Positions 40,744 to 48,935 of a stretch of DNA of 64,000 bases are shown here, in pieces. The notes beneath the pieces are model-generated. The model was not told the DNA's origin. It ran no database searches and worked only from the letters and a program-made list of their open reading frames with translations. This DNA is from Yimella lutea (GTDB taxonomy: Bacteria > Actinomycetota > Actinomycetes > Actinomycetales > Dermatophilaceae), in NCBI RefSeq assembly GCF_006715095.1, contig NZ_VFMO01000001.1, positions 558,001 through 622,000 on the forward strand, read 5' to 3'. The translations under genes and the position numbers were made by a program. Position 1 is the first letter of the stretch; each line of letters starts with the position of its first letter.

Positions 40744-42126
40744 ATGAGCTCGTCCCGTCTTGCCCTGGTCACCGGAGCAACCGGCCACGTCGGCGGCCGT
40801 TTGGTGCCGGCACTCCTCGACGCGGGTTTCCGCGTGCGGGTGCTCAGTCGTCACCCCGATTCACTTGCGTCGGCATGGGCCGAGCGCGTGGAGGCAGTCG
40901 AGGGTGACGCTTGCGAACCTGCTGACCTGGCGAAGTGCCTCGCCGACGTCGATGTCGCGTACTACCTGCTGCACTCGATGGACGGCGAGGGTGACTTCGA
41001 GGAACGCGACCGAAAAATGGCGTCCAGATTCGCCTCTGCTGCAAGGAAGTCCGGCGTCGACCGGATGGTCTACCTGAGCGGACTGCACCCCTCTGGCGAA
41101 TTGTCGCCGCACCTCGCATCGCGGGTGGAGGTCGGCAAGATCCTGCTCGCCTCCGGTGTGCCGACCGCCGTGCTGCAGGCCGGCACCGTGATCGGCGAGG
41201 GATCGGCGTCCTTCGACATGCTGCGTCACCTGTCCGAGCGACTGCCGCTGGTCATCGCTCCCCGCTGGCTGAAGAGCAAGATCCAGCCGATCTGCGACGA
41301 CGACGTCATCCATTACCTCGTCGGCGCGGCTGACTTGCCGCAGGAGGTGAACCGCGCCTTCGACATCGCCGGCCCGGACGTGCTCACCTACGCCGACATG
41401 ATGCGCCGGTATGCGTCCGCAATCGGGTTGCCAAAGAGGCGGATTGCGACCGTTCCGGTGCTCACGCCGAACCTCGCCGGTCATTGGGTCGGGCTCGTCA
41501 CCCCCGTGTCGGCAGGGGTCGCCAAGCCGTTGGCCGGGAGCCTGGTGCATGACGCAGTTGCATCGGAGAACGACATCGACGAGTACGTGTCACCGCCCGA
41601 GGGTGGACTCGCCGGGTTCGAGGAATCGGTGCACCGCGCGACCAAGGACGTCGACACCCGCGCGTGGTCGCGTTCGGTCAAGACCTCCGCGGCGATCGTG
41701 GGGGTAACAGCCCTTGCGGGTTCGTTGCTGACCGACCCGAACAGCCGCTGGTACAAGAGCCTCGACCTGCCGCCGTGGCAGCCGCCGACCTGGGTCTTCC
41801 CGGTCGCGTGGACGACGCTCTACACCACGACCGCGCTCGCGTCCGCCGCGACGATGGCTGAATCGCCTGTGGCGCAGACGAATTCGTACAAGAAGGCGCT
41901 CGCGGTCAACATGGTGCTGAACGCGGGGTGGAGCGGTGTGTTCTTCCGAGCACACAAGCCCGCGGCCGCGACGGTCGTGGCCGCTGCATTGGCCGTGAGC
42001 AGTGCCGACCTGGCCCGACGTGCGGACGTGTCCAACCGCGGCTTGCGTACGGTCGCGCTCGGTGCCTACGCGGCATGGTGCACCTTCGCCACCGCCCTCA
42101 GCGGGGACATCGCCCACCGCAACTGA
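40744..42126 (+). CDS. NAD(P)-binding SDR fused to TspO/MBR domain
   Basis: A 460-residue two-part protein. Residues 1 to about 290 are an atypical SDR/NmrA-like domain with LVTGATGHVGGRLVPALLDAG and YYLLHSMDGEGDF. Residues from about 320 to the end are a five-helix TspO domain, marked by WYKSLDLPPWQPPTWVFPVAW and later hydrophobic helices. TspO proteins bind tetrapyrroles and respond to light or oxidative stress. ATG 40744 has a strong ribosome-binding site (GGAGGAAG). It follows the CarH-like gene by 52 bp and is probably in the same light-response unit. Confidence 0.85.
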   Translation: MSSSRLALVTGATGHVGGRLVPALLDAGFRVRVLSRHPDSLASAWAERVEAVEGDACEPADLAKCLADVDVAYYLLHSMDGEGDFEERDRKMASRFASAARKSGVDRMVYLSGLHPSGELSPHLASRVEVGKILLASGVPTAVLQAGTVIGEGSASFDMLRHLSERLPLVIAPRWLKSKIQPICDDDVIHYLVGAADLPQEVNRAFDIAGPDVLTYADMMRRYASAIGLPKRRIATVPVLTPNLAGHWVGLVTPVSAGVAKPLAGSLVHDAVASENDIDEYVSPPEGGLAGFEESVHRATKDVDTRAWSRSVKTSAAIVGVTALAGSLLTDPNSRWYKSLDLPPWQPPTWVFPVAWTTLYTTTALASAATMAESPVAQTNSYKKALAVNMVLNAGWSGVFFRAHKPAAATVVAAALAVSSADLARRADVSNRGLRTVALGAYAAWCTFATALSGDIAHRN

Positions 42127-42146
42127 CGCCGCGATACCGTCGGCGC

Positions 42147-43646
42147 GTGACTGACGACGTCCCGGTGCAAGGACTGAATGAGGTTCTCGCCCGCCGCTAC
42201 CTGACCGGCGATGAAGCTCGTGCCGACAAGGTGGCCAAGCGTCACGCCCAGGGACGGCGCACCGCCCGCGAGAACATCGCCGACCTCGTCGATGACGGGT
42301 CGTTCATCGAGTACGGGCGCTTCGTCACGCCTGCCCAGGAGCAGCGGCGTCCCCTCGCCGACCTCGTGGTCGAGGCGCCGGCCGACGGCATCATCGGCGG
42401 CACTGCGACCGTCGACGGTGCGCCGTGTGCGGTGCTGTCCTACGACTACCTGGTCATGGCCGGCACGCAGGGAATGCGCGGGCACCACAAGACCGACCGC
42501 CTGGTCGAGACCGCCCTTCGCATGAACGTCCCGACGGTGTTCTTCACCGAAGGCGGCGGGGGACGTCCGGGAGACACCGACCTGCCCGGGGTCTCTTACC
42601 TCGACCTCGACCTGTTCGCGATCTGGGGCGCCGCACGCATCCCGAAGATCGCGATCGTCTCGGGACGATGCTTCGCCGGAAATGCAGTGCTCGCCGGATG
42701 TGCCGACCTGCGGATCGCCACTCCGGACGCGAACCTCGGCATGGCCGGACCGGCCATGATCGCCGGTGGTGGCCTGGGTCAGTTCGCGCCCGAGGAGATC
42801 GGTCCGGTCAACGTCCAGTGCGCGAACGGGGTGCTCGATGTCGTGGCGGAGGACGAAGAGGGAGCCGTCGAGGTCGCCCGGCGCATCCTGGGCTATCTCG
42901 GGGCCCGCGCCCACGAACCGGACGCGCCGTCCGAGGAGCATAATCTCGCCCGGGAGATCCTGCCGCACAACGAACGGGAGTCCTTCGACGTCCATCGGGT
43001 TATCGAGACCCTCGCCGACACGGACTCGATCACCTGGCTGCGCTCTGGGTGGGCGCCTGAGCTCGTCACGTGCATCGCGCGTGTCGAGGGGATGCCGGTC
43101 GGTTTCATCGCGAACCAGTCGGCGCACCTCGCCGGGGCGCTGACCACCGCGGCGTCCGCGAAGGGAGCGGACTTCCTCGACCTGTGCGAGCGCTGGCAAC
43201 TTCCCGTGGTGTCGCTCGTCGACACTCCCGGCTTCATGGTGGGCCCGGACGCCGAGCAGGATGGACTGGTCCGTGAAGCGTCCAGGCTGGTGACCGCCGG
43301 CGCGCGGCTCACCACGCCGCTGGTGGGTGTGGTGCTGCGACGCGGGTACGGGCTCGGAGCGCAGGCGATGCTCGGCGGGAGCACGCACCGCCCGCTGCTG
43401 ACCGTCGCGTGGCCGGACGCCCACCTGGGTCCGATGGGTCTGGAAGGTGCAGTCCGCCTCGGCATGGCCAAGGAGCTCGCCGCTCTGCCGGCCGAGGAGC
43501 GTGAACAGACGGTCAAGGAACAGACGGCTCTCATGCAGCAGCACGCCAAGGCGCTCAACGCCGCCCGGGTCTTCGAGATCGACGACGTGATCGACCCGGC
43601 CGAAACCAGGTCGTTGATCGCCCGCACCTTCGTTCGCGCACGCTGA
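42147..43646 (+). CDS. Acyl-CoA carboxylase beta (carboxyltransferase) subunit
   Basis: A 499-residue biotin-dependent carboxyltransferase with two crotonase-like halves. Visible are GTQGMRGHHKTDR, GGGGRPGD, SGRCFAGNAVLAGCADL in the N half, and VDTPGFMVGPDAE and LRRGYGLGAQAM in the C half. It resembles propionyl/acetyl-CoA carboxylase beta chains; substrate choice is uncertain and the biotin-carrying alpha chain is not in the window. GTG 42147 chosen because homology begins there. Confidence 0.87.
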   Translation: MTDDVPVQGLNEVLARRYLTGDEARADKVAKRHAQGRRTARENIADLVDDGSFIEYGRFVTPAQEQRRPLADLVVEAPADGIIGGTATVDGAPCAVLSYDYLVMAGTQGMRGHHKTDRLVETALRMNVPTVFFTEGGGGRPGDTDLPGVSYLDLDLFAIWGAARIPKIAIVSGRCFAGNAVLAGCADLRIATPDANLGMAGPAMIAGGGLGQFAPEEIGPVNVQCANGVLDVVAEDEEGAVEVARRILGYLGARAHEPDAPSEEHNLAREILPHNERESFDVHRVIETLADTDSITWLRSGWAPELVTCIARVEGMPVGFIANQSAHLAGALTTAASAKGADFLDLCERWQLPVVSLVDTPGFMVGPDAEQDGLVREASRLVTAGARLTTPLVGVVLRRGYGLGAQAMLGGSTHRPLLTVAWPDAHLGPMGLEGAVRLGMAKELAALPAEEREQTVKEQTALMQQHAKALNAARVFEIDDVIDPAETRSLIARTFVRAR

Positions 43647-43714
43647 CTTCTGCGGCCCGTGGTCGACCGCTGCGTCCAGGCTCAACCAGCGGTGGTGGAT
43701 GAGCTCGCAATCTC

Positions 43715-43763
43715 CGCTGGTTGAGCCGTACGGATGAGGAACGAATCCGTACGCGCCGAAACC
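43715..43763 (+). repeat. 49-bp stem-loop repeat, copy 4
   Basis: Stem CGTACGGAT (43727-43735) and ATCCGTACG (43745-43753) is perfect, with two stem pairs swapped on both sides relative to copy 2; loop GAGGAACGA is identical. A partial inverted half (GGCTCAACCAGCGG, 43679-43692) precedes it. It lies between convergent accD-like and purB genes. Confidence 0.85.
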
Positions 43764-43806
43764 GCTCGCGTTCCTCGTTGTTCCCGCCCAGGGCGACTCC
43801 GCGTTC

Positions 43807-45219
43807 TCAGCGGTCTAGGTAGGCGACGAGCTGCGGGGCCAGGCCGACGTAGGTGGCGGGGGTGAGGGCGAGCAGGCGGGCCTGCACCTCCTCGGGCAGG
43901 CCGAGTCCGCGGACGAACTCCTGCAGGTCGTCGGAGTTGATCCGACGTCCGCGGGTGAGTTCCTTGAGCCGCTCGTACGGCTGCTCCATCCCGGGAACTC
44001 CTTGTGCGCCGAGGGCCCTCATCGCCGACTGGATCGGCTCACCGAGCACCTCCCAGTTCGCGTCGAGGTCGGCCGCCATGGCCTCCGGGACGGCGTCGAG
44101 GCCGGCGAGGCCACGTCCGGCGTTGTCGATAGCGAGCAGCGAATGGCCGAACGCGGTGCCGATGTTGCGCTGCATCGAGGAGTCGGTGAGGTCACGCTGC
44201 AGGCGCGACTGCACGAGGGTGGACGCGAGAACGTCCAGCAGTGCGCTGCTGACCTCGAGGTTCGCCTCGGCGTTCTCGAAGCGGATCGGGTTGACCTTGT
44301 GCGGCATCGTCGACGATCCGACCGTGCCCTGGCCGCGCACCTGGGCGAAGTAGCCCATCGAGATGTAGGTCCACACATCCGTGCACAGGTTGTGCAGGAT
44401 GCGGTTGAAGCGGGCGATGTCGCTGTAGAGCTCGGCCTGCCAGTCGTGGCTCTCGATCTGCGTGGTCAGCGGATTCCACTGCAGCCCAAGGCTTTCGACG
44501 AACGTCCGGCTGATCTCCACCCAGTCGGTGCTCGGGACGGCGGCGGTGTGGGCGCCGTAGGTGCCGGTCGCACCGTTGATCTTTCCGAGGAATTCCGCTC
44601 GCTCGATGCGCTTGAGCTGGCGGCGCAGTCGGTGCGCAAGGACCGCGAGTTCCTTGCCCATCGTGGTCGGGGTCGCCGGCTGCCCGTGCGTGTGTGCCAG
44701 CAGCGGAACGTCCTTGAGGTCGTTCGCCATGGTGGAGACGGCGTCCACCAATGCAGTCGCACGGGGCAGCCAGACCTGCTGGGTCGCGCCCTGCACCATC
44801 AGCGCGTACGAGAGGTTGTTGATGTCCTCGCTCGTGCACGCGAAGTGGATGAGTTCGGCCAGACCCTTGGCGTCGTCCTCGCCGACGATCGCGGTCAGTC
44901 GCCGCTTGAGGTAGTACTCCACCGCCTTGACGTCGTGGACGGTCTCGCGCTCGATCTCGGCGAGTTCAGTGACGTCGTCCTGGTCGAAGTTCTCGACGAC
45001 GTCACGAAGTTGCTGCTGCTCGGACTCGGTGAGCGTACGGACGCCGGGCACCGCGCCCTGGGCGGTGAGATGGATCAGCCACTCGACCTCGACGTTGACC
45101 CGTTGCCGGTTGAGCGCCGCCTCGGACAGGTGGTCGACGAGCGGGGAGACCGCAGCGCGGTAACGACCGTCGAGTGCTCCGAGGGCGATGGGCGGCTGGG
45201 TGTCGGCGAGGGAACGCAT
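43807..45219 (-). CDS. purB: Adenylosuccinate lyase
   Basis: A 470-residue fumarase/aspartase-superfamily enzyme acting twice in purine synthesis (SAICAR to AICAR, adenylosuccinate to AMP). The signature GSSTMPHKVNPIRFEN holds the catalytic serine loop; HTHGQPATPTTMGKE gives the conserved histidine region. The start IALGALDGRYRA resembles the E. coli-type subfamily. ATG 45219 is preferred; a GTG at 45228 would add three residues. A long inverted repeat lies just upstream. Confidence 0.94.
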   Translation of the reverse strand: MRSLADTQPPIALGALDGRYRAAVSPLVDHLSEAALNRQRVNVEVEWLIHLTAQGAVPGVRTLTESEQQQLRDVVENFDQDDVTELAEIERETVHDVKAVEYYLKRRLTAIVGEDDAKGLAELIHFACTSEDINNLSYALMVQGATQQVWLPRATALVDAVSTMANDLKDVPLLAHTHGQPATPTTMGKELAVLAHRLRRQLKRIERAEFLGKINGATGTYGAHTAAVPSTDWVEISRTFVESLGLQWNPLTTQIESHDWQAELYSDIARFNRILHNLCTDVWTYISMGYFAQVRGQGTVGSSTMPHKVNPIRFENAEANLEVSSALLDVLASTLVQSRLQRDLTDSSMQRNIGTAFGHSLLAIDNAGRGLAGLDAVPEAMAADLDANWEVLGEPIQSAMRALGAQGVPGMEQPYERLKELTRGRRINSDDLQEFVRGLGLPEEVQARLLALTPATYVGLAPQLVAYLDR

Positions 45220-45247
45220 GGCCCACATTCTTCCAGCGCTCCCGTAC

Positions 45248-45319
45248 GCCGAGTGGCCGGGATATGAACCAGCGGCCGGGCGATAACCCGGCCACCAGTT
45301 CGTGACCCGGCCACTCGGC
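45248..45319. terminator. Inverted repeat between VOC gene and purB
   Basis: Arms GCCGAGTGGCCGGG (45248-45261) and CCCGGCCACTCGGC (45306-45319) are perfect over 14 bp, with a nested CCGGG/CCCGG stem inside. Placed after the VOC stop and before purB on the minus strand, it could terminate the VOC transcript or act as a leader element for purB. Confidence 0.55.
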
Positions 45320-45327
45320 GAAAGGGG

Positions 45328-46092
45328 TCAGGCCTCTTCTACCTCGACGATGCCGAACACCTCGCCGTGCTTGGCCTGGATGATCGCCTCCGGACCCATC
45401 GGGGAGTCGAAGGTCATCAGGATGAATCCGTCGAGTTCCTGCGCCAATTGCGCCGAGGAGTCGCGGTCGGCGACGCCGAAGTGGGGCAGCCAACTGGCGG
45501 ACGCATCGTCCGGCAACTGGTCGGCCAGGTGGATGCTGCAGATGCGGGTGCCGTCGGGCAGCGCCGCCACAACGCCGTATTCGTCGGCGTCGACGTAGGT
45601 GTAGCCGAAGACCTCGGCGTAGAACGCGCGGGCAGCGTCGAGGTCCTTGGTCAGCAGGGTGCTCCAGGCGACCGTGCCGGCCTCGCCGCTGATCCCGAAG
45701 CCGGGGTGCTCACCGCCCTGCCAGAGACCGAAGACGGCGCCGGTCGGGTCGCTGCAGAACGCCATGCTTCCCGATGCACCGACTTCCTGCGGTGGCAGGA
45801 TGATTTGCCCACCCGCTTGGGCCACCCGCTGGACGAAGGTGTCGACGTCGTCCACCGCGAGGTAGGTGTTCCACACGGTCGGCGCGTTCTCGTCCTGGGT
45901 GAGCGTGATCCCCGCAGCCGGGTGGTCGTCCTTCAGACAGATCGCGTAGTCGTCGTCGCTGTCGACGACGCGCCACCCGAACAGGCGCCCGTAGAAATCC
46001 TTCGCGTGATGCAGTCCACGGTGTGCTTCCTGGTACGAGCAATCGACCCAACAGGGGACGCCGTTGGGCCAGGTGCCGGTGTGAATCGCCAT
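45328..46092 (-). CDS. Tandem VOC-domain protein
   Basis: A 254-residue protein with two glyoxalase/bleomycin-resistance-type domains. Each has the FYGRLFGW or FYAEVFGY helix-strand turn (near residues 33 and 157) and a DPTGAVFGLWQ or AKHGEVFGIVE ending strand. Such tandem proteins bind small hydrophobic or metal-chelating compounds; the substrate is unknown. It starts one base pair from the divergent frame on the other strand and has its own ATG with a ribosome-binding site (AAGGAG). Confidence 0.82.
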   Translation of the reverse strand: MAIHTGTWPNGVPCWVDCSYQEAHRGLHHAKDFYGRLFGWRVVDSDDDYAICLKDDHPAAGITLTQDENAPTVWNTYLAVDDVDTFVQRVAQAGGQIILPPQEVGASGSMAFCSDPTGAVFGLWQGGEHPGFGISGEAGTVAWSTLLTKDLDAARAFYAEVFGYTYVDADEYGVVAALPDGTRICSIHLADQLPDDASASWLPHFGVADRDSSAQLAQELDGFILMTFDSPMGPEAIIQAKHGEVFGIVEVEEA

Positions 46093-46213
46093 GGTGCTCC
46101 TTCGTCCGATATCTCGTTCGACCCTATGTCGCGGGCGGGTCGAAGGTGTCGAATCGGTGCGGGTTTGGCGGATTCCGACTCGCCGACCTCCTCGAACTGC
46201 CTACCCTCGGAAC

Positions 46214-46633
46214 ATGCCTGCTGATGCCGCTACCCGGCGCCTGCTCGCTTCCGAACCCTTCGCGCGCTGCCGCCGGATGGCCGAAGACGCAGCCCATGAC
46301 GACCACCGACTCCGCGTGTTGCTCGCGGAGGTCGAGATGAAGGTCATCGAGTCGGAGTTCTTGCGGGCCAAGCCGATCGCGGTCAACATCGACATCGCCG
46401 CGGCGGTCGTCGAGGCGTTCCTGGAGAGCGGCGAGCCGTACGCGTCCCTGGACGCCACCCGCTCGGCCCGGCTGCGGCTGGTGATCGCCGGCCTGCAGTA
46501 CCTCGTCATGCCGCACGACGCCATCCCGGATGACAGTAGACACGGCCTGATCGACGACCTCACCGTCGTGCGTTGGGTCGCCCGCGTGGCCTCCGGCTCC
46601 GAGGGGCACCCGGTCGACGAACTGGGAGAGTAG
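46214..46633 (+). CDS. DUF1232/YkvA-like small protein
   Basis: A 139-residue, mostly helical protein. The C-terminal half contains AGLQYLVMPHDAIPDDSRHG followed by LIDDLTVVRWVAR, which follows the pattern of DUF1232 (YkvA) proteins: a hydrophobic helix, a P-x-D-x-IPD turn, and a DD-containing helix. No function is known for the family. ATG 46214 was chosen because the upstream open frame runs through the divergent promoter of the VOC gene. Confidence 0.7.
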   Translation: MPADAATRRLLASEPFARCRRMAEDAAHDDHRLRVLLAEVEMKVIESEFLRAKPIAVNIDIAAAVVEAFLESGEPYASLDATRSARLRLVIAGLQYLVMPHDAIPDDSRHGLIDDLTVVRWVARVASGSEGHPVDELGE

Positions 46634-46809
46634 GCGCCGGCCGCACTGGGTGAGGTTGTCACCACACAGCGGAGAAGTCGGAGACAGCCAGCATCAAGTA
46701 GCCGCCGCAGGTGACCAGCCCGAGGAGCACCGCGGTCGAGACCGCGGAGGCGGTCTCGGTGAAGGTCGTTCTGCCGGCCCGGGTTTCGCCGCCGCCCTGC
46801 GTGTCGGGC

Positions 46810-47301
46810 TCAGCGCTGTGACGTGACGGTCTTCAGGTGCTCGACCAGGCCGCGGCAGGCGGCCTCGACCTCGTCCCGGCAGCGGTCGAATCCGACCCCG
46901 TCACCGAAGTAGGGGTCGTCGACCTCGTCCTTGTCGGCGTCCGGATCGAACTCACGCAGCAGTCGGATGTGCGCGCTGCCCTTTCCCGCCTCGACCATCT
47001 GCTCCACCTCGTCCAGGTGGCCACGGTCGGCCACGACAATGAGGTCGCGCTCGGTCAGGTCGTCAGCGCTCAATTGACGTGCCCGGTGCGCAGACCCGTC
47101 GTAACCGCCGGACGTGAGTGCGGTCAGCGTCCGCGGGTCGGCCGGGTCACCGACGTGCCACCCGCCCGTGCCGGCGGAGTCGACAATCACCTTGTCCGAC
47201 AAGCCTTCCCGCTCAACGAGCTCACGCAGGATCACCTCGCCCATGGGGGAGCGGCAGATGTTGCCGGTGCAGACGACGCAGACGCGGTACGGATCGGTCA
47301 T
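46810..47301 (-). CDS. Low-molecular-weight protein-tyrosine phosphatase
   Basis: A 163-residue phosphatase. The P-loop is VCTGNICRSP (C-x5-R-S) at residues 10-19 and the general-acid loop is DDPYFGDG near residue 127. It should dephosphorylate tyrosine residues and may act on envelope or exopolysaccharide kinases, or be secreted as PtpA-type enzymes are. It follows the GNAT gene by 15 bp on the same strand. Distinct from the arsC fragments near 8.3 kb. Confidence 0.9.
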   Translation of the reverse strand: MTDPYRVCVVCTGNICRSPMGEVILRELVEREGLSDKVIVDSAGTGGWHVGDPADPRTLTALTSGGYDGSAHRARQLSADDLTERDLIVVADRGHLDEVEQMVEAGKGSAHIRLLREFDPDADKDEVDDPYFGDGVGFDRCRDEVEAACRGLVEHLKTVTSQR

Positions 47302-47316
47302 GCCGACGATTGTGTC

Positions 47317-48111
47317 TCAGACCCGCGTCCAGATGTACGGGGTCGTGGTGGTGACGGCGGTCAGGCCGCTGCGTTCGAGGATCGGCTGCGACATCGGGGA
47401 GCAGTCGCTTTGCATGAACTTCACTCCGGCTTGCTGTGCGTGCGCCGCCCGAGCCGCGGTCAGCGCGCGATAGATGCCCTGGCCACGGCGGGCAGCGTGG
47501 GTCACACCGCCCCAGAGGCCCGCGAAGTCGGTGCCCGGCACGATCTCGAGTCGTCCGGCACTGATCACCTCGTCGCCGTCCTCGGCCAGCCACATGGTCG
47601 CGTTGCCTCGGGACCGTTCGAGCCGATCGATGGTCTCGACAGCCGTCGCGTCGCCGCCACCGAAGCCGGCGTTCTGCAGGTGATTGGCGCGGGTCACGTC
47701 GTCGGTGAAGTCACCGGCCACCCCGGCCTGCCGGATGCGTACCCCTGGCGGCAGTTCGACATCCTGCACCAGATGTTCGACCGGGCCGACCATCACGGTC
47801 TCCAGTTCCTCGGCCTGGAAGCCCTGCGCGACCAGGCGTTGTCCGAGATCGGCCGGTTGATCGTGCCCCCTGGTCTTCCATTCGAAGCGGGCCACCTCGG
47901 TCTCGTCGCGGTAGTGCGCGATGGTGCGTTCGATGAGTTCGTCGAGGTCATCGACGCCGCCGAGCGAGCGGTAGGTCGTGAAGCCGCCCCAGCCGAAGAC
48001 ACCGCGTACCAGCGGTCCGTCCTTGGTGAAGGAGAGCGCGCCCACCACCTCCGCGTCCCGTCGAAGTTGGTCGTCGTACGCCTGCAGCAGTCGGGCGATG
48101 TCGTCGGTCAT
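47317..48111 (-). CDS. GNAT-family N-acetyltransferase
   Basis: A 264-residue protein with a C-terminal GNAT domain: AGRLEIVPGTDFAGLWGG and the acetyl-CoA loop RRGQGIYRALTAARA near residue 210. The N-terminal 120 residues form a second, degenerate domain. Substrate unknown. ATG 48111 is used; in-frame ATGs at 48120 and 48123 are equally possible, since GAGG lies at the junction. Confidence 0.8.
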   Translation of the reverse strand: MTDDIARLLQAYDDQLRRDAEVVGALSFTKDGPLVRGVFGWGGFTTYRSLGGVDDLDELIERTIAHYRDETEVARFEWKTRGHDQPADLGQRLVAQGFQAEELETVMVGPVEHLVQDVELPPGVRIRQAGVAGDFTDDVTRANHLQNAGFGGGDATAVETIDRLERSRGNATMWLAEDGDEVISAGRLEIVPGTDFAGLWGGVTHAARRGQGIYRALTAARAAHAQQAGVKFMQSDCSPMSQPILERSGLTAVTTTTPYIWTRV

Positions 48112-48169
48112 GGCGGCCATCATCCTCGCCGATCGGCCGCGAGCCCATCTCTTTTCGGGACGGCTCCCG

Positions 48170-48859
48170 TCAGAGGCGAATCCAGGTCGGGGCCTGCTCA
48201 CGGAAGGTTTGCGGAGGGAGGTCACCGGCGCCGCTCGGCACCGCGCCGAGCAATTGACCCTCGGCCAGCGTGCGCAGTCGGTCGACGTTGGTGCGTTCGG
48301 CGAGGTCGGGCTGGTCGGATGCCGACCCGATGACGACGCCGACCAGGTCGAGTCCGCGGATGCGGAGTGCTTCCAGCGTGAGTGCCGTGTGGTTGAGGGT
48401 GCCGAGTCCGGGCCGAACCACCACGACATAGCCGGTACGGATCCCCTTGGCTTCCAACGGGGTACCCAGATCGGCCAGGGTCGCGCCCTCACTGTCGAGC
48501 CGAACGAGCAGCCCGCCGGACCCCTCCACCAGGATGACGTCGTAGCGATCGCTCTGCGCCTGTTCGGCGACGCGTTCGGCATGTTCGCCCACCGTCGGGA
48601 TCGAGGTCTCGGCCAGTTCGGCGGCCACGTCCGGAGCCAGCGGATCGGGCAGCCGCAGGTGCTCGTCGACCTCGACGCCGGCGAGCCGGGCGATCGTTTG
48701 CGCATCGCCGTCCTCGTTCTCACCCACGCCGGTCTGGGCGAGCTTGATCGCCAGGACGCGTTGGCCGCGGGCGGCCAGGGCCGCCGCAATGACCGCCGTG
48801 GCGACGGTCTTGCCGACCTCTGTGTCGGTGCCGGTGATGACGAGGACAGGTGTGCTCAT
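48170..48859 (-). CDS. bioD: Dethiobiotin synthetase
   Basis: A 229-residue P-loop enzyme that closes the ureido ring of dethiobiotin from DAPA, CO2 and ATP. The Walker A motif is GTDTEVGKT (residues 10-18), with the catalytic lysine in LAIKLAQTG and the EGSGGLLV motif near residue 117. It lies 76 bp after bioA on the same strand. Confidence 0.94.
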   Translation of the reverse strand: MSTPVLVITGTDTEVGKTVATAVIAAALAARGQRVLAIKLAQTGVGENEDGDAQTIARLAGVEVDEHLRLPDPLAPDVAAELAETSIPTVGEHAERVAEQAQSDRYDVILVEGSGGLLVRLDSEGATLADLGTPLEAKGIRTGYVVVVRPGLGTLNHTALTLEALRIRGLDLVGVVIGSASDQPDLAERTNVDRLRTLAEGQLLGAVPSGAGDLPPQTFREQAPTWIRL

Positions 48860-48935
48860 GCGACCACTGTCGCACCTCGTCCTGGGATGACTCAGGCCTG
48901 TTGTGGTTTGCGGTACGGACGTTCCTCGAACAGCG

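Noticed and set aside
46659..46825. Hydrophobic minus-strand frame ending LMLAVSDFSAVW between the DUF1232-like and phosphatase genes
   Set aside because: It looks like a single-helix protein, but no ATG, GTG or TTG lies between the upstream in-frame stop and the hydrophobic part, so it cannot be called a gene.
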